A stretch of DNA of 64,000 nucleotides from Devosia sp. YIM 151766 (GTDB lineage Bacteria; Pseudomonadota; Alphaproteobacteria; Rhizobiales; Devosiaceae): contig NZ_CP127251.1 in NCBI RefSeq assembly GCF_030285925.1, positions 930,001-994,000 of the forward strand, read 5' to 3'. This document shows, piece by piece, positions 37,455 to 45,634 of the stretch (within the stretch, counting starts at the first letter, position 1; the number at the start of each line of letters is the position of its first letter). The translations under genes and the position numbers were made by a program. The notes under the pieces are model-generated. The model had not been told where the DNA came from, did no database searches, and saw only the letters and a list, made by a program, of their open reading frames with translations.

Positions 37455-39548
37455 ATGAACGCGCCCATCCCGCAACGCACTATCCGCTCCGTCTGCCCGC
37501 ATGATTGTCCATCGGTCTGCGCGCTGGATGTCGATATCCTGCCCGACGGCTCGGTGGGTCGCGTCCGCGGCGCCAAGGACGACCCCTATACGGCCGGCGT
37601 GATCTGCGAGAAGGTCGCGCGCTATGCCGAGCGCATCCATCATCCCGACCGCCTGCTGTATCCCATGCGCCGTGTCGGCCCCAAGGGGGCAGGGCAGTGG
37701 CAGCGCATCTCCTGGGACGAGGCACTGGATGAAATCGCGGCGCGTTTTCTGGCGGTGGAACAAAGCCACGGCCCCGAATCCGTCTGGCCCTATTTCTACG
37801 CCGGAACCATGGGCCATGTGCATCGCGACGGCATCGAGCGCCTGCGCGCCGTGCGCGGCTATTCCCACCAATATGAAACCATTTGCGTCGGCCTCTCCTG
37901 GCCGGGCTATATTGCCGGCACCGGCCTGTTGGGCGGCGTCAATCCCGAGCAGATGGCCGAGGCCGATTGCGTCGTTATCTGGGGCACCAATGCCGTGCAT
38001 ACCCAGGTCAATGTCATGACGCATGCCATGCGCGCCAGGAAGACGCGCGGCGCCAGGATCGTGGTCATCGACATCTACCGCAATGCCACCATGGAACAGG
38101 CGGATATGGGGCTGGTCCTGCGGCCCGGCAGCGATGGGGCGCTTGCCGTCGCCGCCATGCATGTACTGCTGCGCGACAATCTCGCCGACCGCGCCTATAT
38201 GGCCAGATATACCGATTTCTCGCCCGAATTCGCAGCGCATCTGGCTACGCGCACGCCGGAATGGGCTTCGGAAATCACCGGCCTCTCCGTCGCCGAGATC
38301 GAAGCCTTCGCGCATCTCGTCGGCAAGACGCCCCGCACCTTCTTCCGCCTCGGCTATGGTTTTTCACGCCAGCGCAATGGCACCACCGCCGTTCACGCCG
38401 CTTTGTGCATCCCAGCCATGACCGGCGCCTGGCAGCATCGCGGCGGTGGCGCTTTTCACTCCAATTCCGGCACCTGGGGCCTCGACAAGTCCCAGCTTGA
38501 AGGCAGGCATCTGCAAAAGGGCGCGCCGCGCCTGCTCGACATGTCCGAGATCGGGCCCATTCTCACCGGCGATGCCAAGGCGCTGCAGGGCGGCGCGCCG
38601 GTCCACGCCATGATCGTGCAGAACACCAATCCCGCCTGCGTGGCGCCCAACCAGGCGCTGGTGCGCCAGGGACTGACGCGCGAGGACCTGTTCCTTGTCG
38701 TCCATGAGCAATTCATGACCGAAACGGCGGAATTGGCCGATATCGTGCTGCCCGCCACCATGTTCCTCGAACACAATGACTATTACACGCGCGGCGGCCA
38801 TACCCGCGTACTCTATGGGCCGGCGGTGGTCGAGGCGCCGGGCGAAGCCCGCTCCAACCATGCCGTCATCAACGCCATCGCCCTGCGCCTCGGCAACGAC
38901 GAGCCGACCTTCCACACCAATGACCGGGACGTGGTGGCCGACACTTTCGTGCGCTCCGGCTATCCGGCGCTGGAAGAGGTCGAAAAGACCGGCTTTGTCG
39001 ACCGCGAACGTCCCGACGAAGCAGCCCGCTTCGCCCAGGGATTCGGTTGGCCCGACCGCCGCTTCCGCTTCAAGCCGAACTGGCAGGACGTGGCCGACAA
39101 GAAGGGTTATCGCTGGTCCTGCGACCCGGCCATCATGCCGCTTTTCGCCGACCATTGGGCCATCAACGAAGCGACGGACGAGGAACATCCGTTCAAGCTC
39201 GCCACCAGCCCGGCCCGCGCCTTCCTCAATTCATCCTTCAACCAGACCCCGGGGAGCCTGAAGCGCGAAGGCGAGCCCGCTATCTTCATCCATCCCGAAG
39301 ATGCCCTCCGTCTCGATATCGGCGAGGGGGAAGGGGTGGTCGTCGGCAATCGTCGGGGCTCGGTCGAGCTGACCGCTCGCCTCCATGCCGGGCTGTGTAC
39401 CGGCGTTCTCATCGCCGAGGGCCTGCATCGCAACAAGGCCCATCGCGGCGGCCGGGGCATCAACACCCTCACCAGCGCCGATCCCGCACCCCCCTTCGGA
39501 GGCGCCGCCTTCCACGACGCCGCCGTGTGGATCAGGAAGGCGGAATAG
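37455..39548 (+). CDS. Molybdopterin-dependent oxidoreductase (BisC/DMSO-reductase family)
   Basis: Protein of 697 residues. An N-terminal [4Fe-4S] site is formed by Cys14, 18, 22 and 51. The Mo-bis-MGD catalytic domain and the C-terminal cofactor-binding barrel follow (HPEDALRLDIGEGEGVVVGNRRGSVELTARL). No twin-arginine signal is present, so it should be cytoplasmic. No electron-transfer subunit, FdhD or maturation gene lies nearby, so it is an orphan catalytic subunit. Substrate is unknown; homologues are annotated variously as formate dehydrogenase-like or thiosulfate-reductase-like. Confidence 0.9.
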   Translation: MNAPIPQRTIRSVCPHDCPSVCALDVDILPDGSVGRVRGAKDDPYTAGVICEKVARYAERIHHPDRLLYPMRRVGPKGAGQWQRISWDEALDEIAARFLAVEQSHGPESVWPYFYAGTMGHVHRDGIERLRAVRGYSHQYETICVGLSWPGYIAGTGLLGGVNPEQMAEADCVVIWGTNAVHTQVNVMTHAMRARKTRGARIVVIDIYRNATMEQADMGLVLRPGSDGALAVAAMHVLLRDNLADRAYMARYTDFSPEFAAHLATRTPEWASEITGLSVAEIEAFAHLVGKTPRTFFRLGYGFSRQRNGTTAVHAALCIPAMTGAWQHRGGGAFHSNSGTWGLDKSQLEGRHLQKGAPRLLDMSEIGPILTGDAKALQGGAPVHAMIVQNTNPACVAPNQALVRQGLTREDLFLVVHEQFMTETAELADIVLPATMFLEHNDYYTRGGHTRVLYGPAVVEAPGEARSNHAVINAIALRLGNDEPTFHTNDRDVVADTFVRSGYPALEEVEKTGFVDRERPDEAARFAQGFGWPDRRFRFKPNWQDVADKKGYRWSCDPAIMPLFADHWAINEATDEEHPFKLATSPARAFLNSSFNQTPGSLKREGEPAIFIHPEDALRLDIGEGEGVVVGNRRGSVELTARLHAGLCTGVLIAEGLHRNKAHRGGRGINTLTSADPAPPFGGAAFHDAAVWIRKAE

Positions 39549-39623
39549 GGCAGGGGTGTCCGAACCTGACCTGCGGTGTCTGCCGACATGCGCCGGCGCT
39601 ACATAGACCTCCGGGAATACCGG

Positions 39624-40391
39624 TTAGACGAAATAGGCGTCCCAGAAGAAATACCCCGTCATTCCCACCCCATAGACGATCACGCCGATCCGGATCCAGA
39701 GCGTCGGAATATGATGGGCCAGCCGCGCCGCCACATAGCCGCCAATGGTCACGCCGGCCAGCGCGATCGAGCCGTGATACCAGTCGATGCTCCCGCTGAG
39801 TGCAAACCGCACCACCGCCACCAATGCCACGATGGACGAAACGTAAAGCTTGAGCCCGTTCATGGCATGAATGTCGGTCATCCCCGCCATGGCCAGGAAG
39901 GCCAGCAGCAATATGCCGAGGCCAGCATTGAAGAATCCGCCATAGACGCAGACCGCCGCCAGCAGCACCAGCAATAGCGCCGAGCCCAGCGCCTTCATGC
40001 CGCGGCGCTCGCCGCCGCGCGCCCTGAGCGCCGCATTGATCTGATTGCCGAACACGAACAGCGCGACGGCAAAGGCCATCAGCCAAGGCACGCTCTTGGA
40101 AAATAGCTCATCCGACACGACCAGCAGCAATTCTGCCCCGGCATAGCCGAACAGCACCGAGACGATGCCATAGGCGATCAATCGGTTTTTGTATGCGGCG
40201 AAGGATTTCCAATAGCCCGCCGCGCCGCTCACATAGCCGGGCAGGGCGGCATAGGTGTTGGACGCATTGGCCAAGACCGGCGGCACGCCCGCAAATAACA
40301 ATGCCGGAAACACGATGAACGAGCCCCCGCCGGCCAGCGAATTGAGCGCCCCGCCCACCAGGCCGGCCAGCAATAGCAATATCTCTGTCAT
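39624..40391 (-). CDS. TauE/SafE family sulfite exporter-like permease
   Basis: Protein of 255 residues, DUF81 family: about eight membrane helices, N-terminal LAGLVGGALNSLAGGGSFIVFPAL and an internal GLGILLLAFLAMAGMTDIHAMNGLK repeat segment. Members export sulfite, sulfoacetate or related organic anions. It converges with the molybdopterin enzyme gene; a link through sulfur metabolism is possible but not shown. Confidence 0.88.
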   Translation of the reverse strand: MTEILLLLAGLVGGALNSLAGGGSFIVFPALLFAGVPPVLANASNTYAALPGYVSGAAGYWKSFAAYKNRLIAYGIVSVLFGYAGAELLLVVSDELFSKSVPWLMAFAVALFVFGNQINAALRARGGERRGMKALGSALLLVLLAAVCVYGGFFNAGLGILLLAFLAMAGMTDIHAMNGLKLYVSSIVALVAVVRFALSGSIDWYHGSIALAGVTIGGYVAARLAHHIPTLWIRIGVIVYGVGMTGYFFWDAYFV

Positions 40392-40672
40392 GATTCCCTC
40401 GTCGCGGCTGGCCCGTTCCTAGCTGCGGGCCGGCCGCTCGCCTAGCATAATTGTCCGATGGGCCCTTGCCGCAATTGATCGCGCTGCCCTTGACTTACCC
40501 CATCGCCGGGCGCATCTACCATTCCGGCTGCTGGCGCCTGCCGCCCGCGGATCGTTGCGATCCATGGTGAAGTCCAGCCCTTGAAATGATCCCTCGGTTG
40601 TTTTCTCCCAAGGCGCATCATGGCAATGCGGGCCCCATGCAAGAAGTCGCCTCCGATTGGAGAGACCCGAAC

Positions 40673-41113
40673 ATGTCTTTTTCCCTCGATATCCCCTCTG
40701 TCCAGACTCTCAAGCTGGAAGCCAGGACCTTGCGCGACGAACGCGCCCGCGCCGGCCAGCCGATCACCCATGGCGCCGCTCTCGAAGAGATTGCCCGCGC
40801 CCACGGCTATCGCGATTGGAACACTGCCCGCGCCGCCCTGCCGGATCGCGTGGCCGTCCCCTTCCAGGTCGGCATGCGGGTAAAGGGTTTTTATCTCGAA
40901 CAGCCTTTCACCGGTCTGCTGATCGGCGTGCAATTATCGGGCAATATGCAACTCTACACGGTGACCGTGCTTTTCGACGAGCCCGTCAACGTCACCCCCA
41001 CCTTCATGTTCGCCGCCCATCGCCAGCGCGTGACCGCAACGGTGGACATCCACGGTATCTCACCCGCCCGGCGCGGCAACGGCCAGCCACAAATGCGGCT
41101 GCTGAAAGCCTGA
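40673..41113 (+). CDS. Glyoxalase-related protein (PF20066-like)
   Basis: Protein of 146 residues. The N-terminal 55 residues (LDIPSVQTLKLEARTLRDE ... ITHGAALEEIARAHGYRDWNTARAAL) match the glyoxalase-related domain that in other proteins precedes a DUF or PemK-like barrel. The rest is a small beta-barrel-like part (VGMRVKGFYLEQPFTGLLIGVQ). Function unknown. The ATG at 40,673 has a purine-rich GGAGAG upstream; the frame is open to 40,586 but that part looks non-coding. Confidence 0.75.
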   Translation: MSFSLDIPSVQTLKLEARTLRDERARAGQPITHGAALEEIARAHGYRDWNTARAALPDRVAVPFQVGMRVKGFYLEQPFTGLLIGVQLSGNMQLYTVTVLFDEPVNVTPTFMFAAHRQRVTATVDIHGISPARRGNGQPQMRLLKA

Positions 41114-41265
41114 TCCATTCCTGTGGGTTCCGGAGAGTTCGGACCTCGGTTCGAACTCTCCGACAGGAGCGACGTCGCGTACGGCCTGCTGGTCGCCCAA
41201 ATCCTGTCGAAACTCCGCATGCCTACTCGTCGTTGAGGTAGACGCAACCCGATAGGAGACCCGTC

Positions 41266-41976
41266 ATGACCTATATTGATGGCTTCATGTTGGCCGTTCC
41301 GGCCGCCAACAAAGACAAATACATCGCCCATGCCAGCACAGCTGTGGACCTGTTCAAGAAGCTCGGCGCCACGCGCCTGGTAGAAACCTGGGCCGACGAC
41401 GTGCCCCGCGGCAAGCAGACCGATTTCTATCGAGCCACCAAGCTGGAAGAGGGCGAAGTGCCGCTCTTTTCCTGGGTCGAGTATCCCGACCGCGCCACCC
41501 GCAAGAAGGCCGGTGAGGATATGATGAACGATCCCGACGCCCAGGACATGTCGGACATGCCATTCGACGCCGCGCGCATGATCTATGGCGGCTTCGAAGT
41601 CCTCAACGACACTGGTGCTAAGGCCAGGCCGGGCTATGTCGATGGCATGATTTCCCCGGTTCCCCTCGCCAATAAGGAGGCTTATCGCGCCGCCGCTCAG
41701 GCCCAGGCGCCGCTGCTTATTGAGCAGGGCGCGCTGCGCGTCGTCGACACCTGGGGCGATGACGTGCCTCCTGGCGAAACGACCGACTTCCAGCGTGCCG
41801 TCGCCGCCAAGGCTGACGAAACCATCGGCTTTTCCTTCATCGAGTGGCCATCTCGGCAAGTGCGCGACGCCGCCTGGGCAATCCTGATGAAAGATCCCCG
41901 TATTGCCCCCGATCCGAAAATCTGGGACGCCTCCCGCTCGATCATGGGCGGTTTTGAACCGGTCGTTGATCTCTAG
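41266..41976 (+). CDS. Protein with two tandem DUF1428 domains
   Basis: Protein of 236 residues built from two homologous halves. Half one is residues 1-115 (YIDGFMLAVPAANKDKYIAH ... RMIYGGFEVL). Half two is residues 123-236 (YVDGMISPVPLANKEAYRAA ... RSIMGGFEPVV). Each matches the DUF1428 (YbaA) fold, a dimeric alpha/beta-barrel normally encoded as a single domain of about 117 residues. The ATG follows a good AGGAGA site. Function unknown; the fusion would make an internal pseudo-dimer. Confidence 0.85.
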   Translation: MTYIDGFMLAVPAANKDKYIAHASTAVDLFKKLGATRLVETWADDVPRGKQTDFYRATKLEEGEVPLFSWVEYPDRATRKKAGEDMMNDPDAQDMSDMPFDAARMIYGGFEVLNDTGAKARPGYVDGMISPVPLANKEAYRAAAQAQAPLLIEQGALRVVDTWGDDVPPGETTDFQRAVAAKADETIGFSFIEWPSRQVRDAAWAILMKDPRIAPDPKIWDASRSIMGGFEPVVDL

Positions 41977-42245
41977 AAGGAAAACCGGGCCCGCGCCCGC
42001 TCCTCATCAGGTGGCGGGCCGGCGCTTTAGAATGGCCGATTTGGCGTCGAAAGCTGCCCAACGGCAATGGCGCCCCATTCCAATCTTCCAGAGGTGTGGA
42101 CGAAAGGCTCGGTTTTGGCCTTGAGGCCCCGGTTTTGCGCGTTATACGCTGCGATTTAGCAGTGCATCGATGTAACAATTACATTCCCGGCGATTGCTTT
42201 CACCAACAGGATCGCAGTCGCGTTCGCGGCTGCGCAGGAGCGGCA

Positions 42246-43454
42246 GTGAGCACCATAGCAAGCGGATCGGCGACACGAATCGCCAGCAAGACCACCCTTT
42301 CCATCATTGTGGCCGTCAGCGTCTGCCACATGATCAACGACATTATGCAGTCGCTGCTCTCGGCCATCTATCCCATCCTCAAGGCCAGTTATGGCCTGGA
42401 CTATGTCCAGATCGGCCTGCTCACCCTGACCTTCCAATGCGTCGCCTCGCTGCTGCAGCCCGCGATCGGCATCTATACGGATAGGCACCCTTTGCCATAC
42501 TCGCTGCCGGTAGGCATGGTCTCCAGCATGGTGGGGCTCGTCATCCTCGGCTTCGCGCAGACATACTGGCTGCTGCTGCTCGGCGCTGCGTTCGTGGGTC
42601 TGGGCTCGGCCATCTTCCATCCCGAATCCAGTCGCGTCGCCCGCCTCGCCTCCGGGGGACGCCACGGCTTTGCCCAGTCCTTGTTCCAGGTCGGCGGGAA
42701 CGCCGGCTCGGCCATCGGCCCGCTTCTGGCTGCCTTCGTCGTCATCGGGAATGGGCAAAGGAGCGTCAGCCTGTTCGCGATTGCCTCCTTCGTTGGCATG
42801 TTTATCCTGTGGCGCGTGGGCAATTGGTATGCTGCGCACCAGCGCGCCAATGCAGGCAAGGCGGCAGCTGGCACCGAGCTGATCTTCGACAAGCGCACGA
42901 CCTATATTGCGCTGGCAGTGCTCACCATTCTTACGCTCAGCAAAAACGCCTATATTGCCAGCATGTCGAGCTACTACACCTTCTTCGCCATCGATAAGTT
43001 CCTGGTCAGCGTACAGGACGCCCAGTTGATGCTCTTCGCCTATCTGGGAGCGTCCGCAATCGGCGTCTTCATGGGAGGCCCGATCGGCGACCGCTTCGGA
43101 CCGAAATTCGTGATCTGGTTCTCGATCCTTGGTGTGCTGCCTTTCACACTTCTCCTGCCGTTCGCGAATCTGCAGTGGACGATTATCCTCACGATCATCA
43201 TCGGCCTGATCTTCTCGTCGGCTTTCTCCGCCATCGTGGTGTTCGCGCAGGAACTGATGCCCGGACGGATCGGTATGGTCGCAGGCATCTTCTTCGGCTT
43301 CGCCTTCGGAGCGGCGGGCATCGCTGCGGCTGCCCTGGGCGCTCTCGCCGACGTGCAGGGAATCTCATACGTATTCTGGCTCTGCTCTTTCCTGCCGCTG
43401 GCCGGCCTGCTCACGATCTTCCTCCCCAGGATGCCGGATCACCTCAGCAAATAG
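42246..43454 (+). CDS. MFS transporter, fosmidomycin-resistance (Fsr)-like
   Basis: Protein of 402 residues with 12 membrane helices. The N-terminus CHMINDIMQSLLSAIYPILKASYGLDYVQIGLLTLTFQ and SSRVARLASGGRHGFAQSLFQVGGNAGSAIGPL are strongly Fsr-like. Start GTG at 42,246 with an AGGAG ribosome-binding site 6 bp upstream; the open frame extends further to 42,096 but without conservation. Fsr exports fosmidomycin; natural substrate here unknown. Confidence 0.88.
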   Translation: MSTIASGSATRIASKTTLSIIVAVSVCHMINDIMQSLLSAIYPILKASYGLDYVQIGLLTLTFQCVASLLQPAIGIYTDRHPLPYSLPVGMVSSMVGLVILGFAQTYWLLLLGAAFVGLGSAIFHPESSRVARLASGGRHGFAQSLFQVGGNAGSAIGPLLAAFVVIGNGQRSVSLFAIASFVGMFILWRVGNWYAAHQRANAGKAAAGTELIFDKRTTYIALAVLTILTLSKNAYIASMSSYYTFFAIDKFLVSVQDAQLMLFAYLGASAIGVFMGGPIGDRFGPKFVIWFSILGVLPFTLLLPFANLQWTIILTIIIGLIFSSAFSAIVVFAQELMPGRIGMVAGIFFGFAFGAAGIAAAALGALADVQGISYVFWLCSFLPLAGLLTIFLPRMPDHLSK

Positions 43455-43850
43455 CTCCGCTCCTTCGTCTTGGAATGACGCGTGGCGGAAGCTCGGTCCT
43501 CCCTGATTTCCGTTTGAAGCCCGGGGCTGCCACGCGGCAAGCTTCGACTCCGCGTGGTGTTCGGCATTAGCCCAACCGCCCCGTTCACCGTCGCTGATCT
43601 ACAGGATATATCGGGATGCGGCGAACGCGATCCCATGAGCTTCCAATCCCTGACGCAGCGCCCGTGACGCCCGTCGTCGGGCGCGTCATGGACTAAGCAC
43701 CTATCCGACAAGCTGAGCGAGAACCTGACCGTTGTGGTGGACGGTATCGACGGCCGTCGCGCCAGGATCGCGCTCGACGCGCGGAATAATCGCCCCTTGA
43801 CACCCCACGCAACAATCTTGGTAGTATGGTCCTACCATAGAGGTGATGTC
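43455..43850. other. Gap upstream of the GntR regulator (396 bp)
   Basis: No gene is supported in 43,455-43,796. The right end holds a candidate promoter, TTGACA (43,797-43,802) with TAGTAT (43,822-43,827, spacing 19), overlapped by the GntR operator. This boundary separates the mixed region from the carbohydrate locus. Confidence 0.55.
43819..43839. promoter_or_regulatory. GntR/FadR-type operator in front of the regulator-uxuA operon
   Basis: A perfect palindrome TATGGT-CCT-ACCATA (43,825-43,839) overlaps a second palindrome GGTAG-N7-CTACC. It has the TGGTnnnACCA shape of FadR-subfamily operators and overlaps the candidate -10 element, so binding should repress the operon. A 19-bp sequence here (43,819-43,837) recurs at 56,459-56,477. 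Confidence 0.7.
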
Positions 43851-44561
43851 TTGAAGGGTAAGTTCAGCCCAGCGCCGAAAGCTGCGCAGCGTCAAAGCGA
43901 CGATGTCGTTCGCGCCATCCTGGCCATGCTGGAGCGCGGCGAATTGCACGAAGGCGATGTGCTGCCGCCGGAACGGGAATTGGCGCAGCAATTCGATATC
44001 GGCCGCAATACGCTGCGGGAGGCCATCAAAGTATTGCAGGTCTATGGCGTGGTCGATCGCTCACCGCGTCTTGGCACCGTGATCAAGAGCGCGAACCTCG
44101 ATCACATCATGGGTGTGGCTTTTTCCAGCATGCCGCTGACCCGTGAGACATTCGACGATATCCAGGAATTCCGACAGGTTCTGGAAAGCGGGATCGCTTC
44201 CCGCGTGGCCGAGCGCTGCGGACCGGAGACCATAGAAAAACTGGAAGCCATCAACAGGAACATGGCCAGCGCCGGCGACCTGCGCGAGCAGGCCGCGCAT
44301 GATTATCAATTTCACGCGCTGCTGATCGATCTGGGTGGAAATGCCGTGCTGAGCCGGACCTACCGGGTGCTGGGCGAGCCGATTCAGCGGCTGATGGAAC
44401 TGGGGAAGAATGCCCGCGGAACGGACGCGGCCTTTCGGCAACACCAAGCGCTGATCGAGGCGCTCCGCCAGCGCGACGTCGAAGCTTACGGCCGGTTGCT
44501 GGCCAGGCACCTTGCCCATGGGCGCCGATATCTGCCCGAGCAAAGCAGGAACAAGGATTGA
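43851..44561 (+). CDS. GntR/FadR family (FCD) transcriptional regulator
   Basis: Protein of 236 residues. N-terminal winged HTH: LPPERELAQQFDIGRNTLREAIKVLQVYGVV. C-terminal FCD ligand-binding domain, with likely metal ligands in AHDYQFHALL, RQHQAL and LARHLAHG. Such regulators (UxuR, LldR, FadR types) sense organic or sugar acids. The start is taken as TTG at 43,851, preceded by AGAGGTG; the longer frame from 43,734 would run across the operator. It is the first gene of the operon with uxuA, 2 bp upstream of it. Confidence 0.87.
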   Translation: MKGKFSPAPKAAQRQSDDVVRAILAMLERGELHEGDVLPPERELAQQFDIGRNTLREAIKVLQVYGVVDRSPRLGTVIKSANLDHIMGVAFSSMPLTRETFDDIQEFRQVLESGIASRVAERCGPETIEKLEAINRNMASAGDLREQAAHDYQFHALLIDLGGNAVLSRTYRVLGEPIQRLMELGKNARGTDAAFRQHQALIEALRQRDVEAYGRLLARHLAHGRRYLPEQSRNKD

Positions 44562-44563
44562 AG

Positions 44564-45625
44564 ATGCAGATCGGATTGGGGCTTTATCGCCACCTGCTGA
44601 CGCCGGACAATTATACCTTCGCCCGCCAAATGGGTGTGGAGCAGATCGTTGTCCATCTCGAAAATTATCTCGGCTCGTCCGATGAAGGGGGCGTCGCGCT
44701 GTCGCGCGGCGACGATGATGGCTGGGGCGAGGCGGATAATGGCGACTGGAGCTATGAGCGTCTCAGGGGTCTGGTGGATGAGCTTGGAATCCATGGCCTC
44801 AAGATAGCGGCGATAGAAAATTTTGCCGTTCGGCAATGGCACGACGTGCTGCTCGCCGGCCCCCGGCGCGACGAGCAATTGGCCCAATTGCAGCAGATTA
44901 TCCGCAATGTCGGCCGGGCCGGCATTCCCTGTATCGGCTACAACTTTTCGCTGGCCGGGGTCTGGGGCTGGGATCGTGGTCCGTTCGCGCGCGGCGGGGC
45001 GCTTAGCGTGGGTTTCAACGCCGACAATATCGACATAGACCAGCCCATTCCCGACGGCATGGTGTGGAACATGCGCTACCGGCCCGGCGAAGCTGGCAAG
45101 ACCCTGGCGCCGGTCAGCTCCGAGCAATTGTGGGAGCGCTTCGCCTATTTCCTCAAGGCCGTCCTGCCGGTGGCCGAGGAGGCCGGGGTCATGCTGGCGG
45201 CCCATCCGGACGATCCGCCGATGCCCGCGCTGCGCGGCATGGCAAGACTGGTCAACGAACAGCACAAATACGACCGACTGATCGCCCTCGACCCCCGCCC
45301 CGCCAATGGCCTCGAGCTATGCCTGGGCAGCCTGCAGGAAATGCCGGGAAGCGATGTTTATGCGGCAGTCGACAAATATTCGCGCGAGAACCGCATCGGC
45401 TACATTCATTTCCGCAATGTCGTGGGCAAGGTGCCGAACTATCGCGAGGTCTTCGTGGATGAGGGCGACCTCGACATGGCCAAGGTTATGGCCATCCTAA
45501 AACACAATAATTTCAAGGGCTTGCTGATCCCCGACCATACTCCGGAACTGCATTGTAACGCGCCCTGGCACGCGGGCATGGCCTATGCGATCGGCTATAT
45601 GCGCGCCCTGCTGGCCACGGCCTGA
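44564..45625 (+). CDS. uxuA: Mannonate dehydratase (UxuA family)
   Basis: Dehydrates D-mannonate to 2-keto-3-deoxy-D-gluconate. In 353 residues it shows the UxuA TIM-barrel pattern: MQIGLGLYRHLLTPDNYTFARQ, AIENF, CIGYNFSLAGVWGW, MLAAHPDDPP, GYIHFRNVVGK and LIPDHTPEL with metal-binding His/Asp/Cys positions. Length is shorter than the 394-residue E. coli enzyme but typical of the alphaproteobacterial form. Starts 2 bp after the regulator stop. No uxaC or uxuB/uxaB partner is nearby, so mannonate may come from oxidised mannose rather than glucuronate. Confidence 0.9.
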   Translation: MQIGLGLYRHLLTPDNYTFARQMGVEQIVVHLENYLGSSDEGGVALSRGDDDGWGEADNGDWSYERLRGLVDELGIHGLKIAAIENFAVRQWHDVLLAGPRRDEQLAQLQQIIRNVGRAGIPCIGYNFSLAGVWGWDRGPFARGGALSVGFNADNIDIDQPIPDGMVWNMRYRPGEAGKTLAPVSSEQLWERFAYFLKAVLPVAEEAGVMLAAHPDDPPMPALRGMARLVNEQHKYDRLIALDPRPANGLELCLGSLQEMPGSDVYAAVDKYSRENRIGYIHFRNVVGKVPNYREVFVDEGDLDMAKVMAILKHNNFKGLLIPDHTPELHCNAPWHAGMAYAIGYMRALLATA

Positions 45626-45634
45626 GGAGGAGCC

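Noticed and set aside
40442..40933. A 163-codon minus-strand open frame opposite the glyoxalase-related gene
   Set aside because: Mostly antisense to the recognised gene at 40,673-41,113 and without any domain signature.
43439..43711. A 90-codon minus-strand open frame in the gap before the GntR gene
   Set aside because: Overlaps the end of the Fsr-like gene, has no motif or good start signal, and the composition is Arg/Ser-rich like other shadows.
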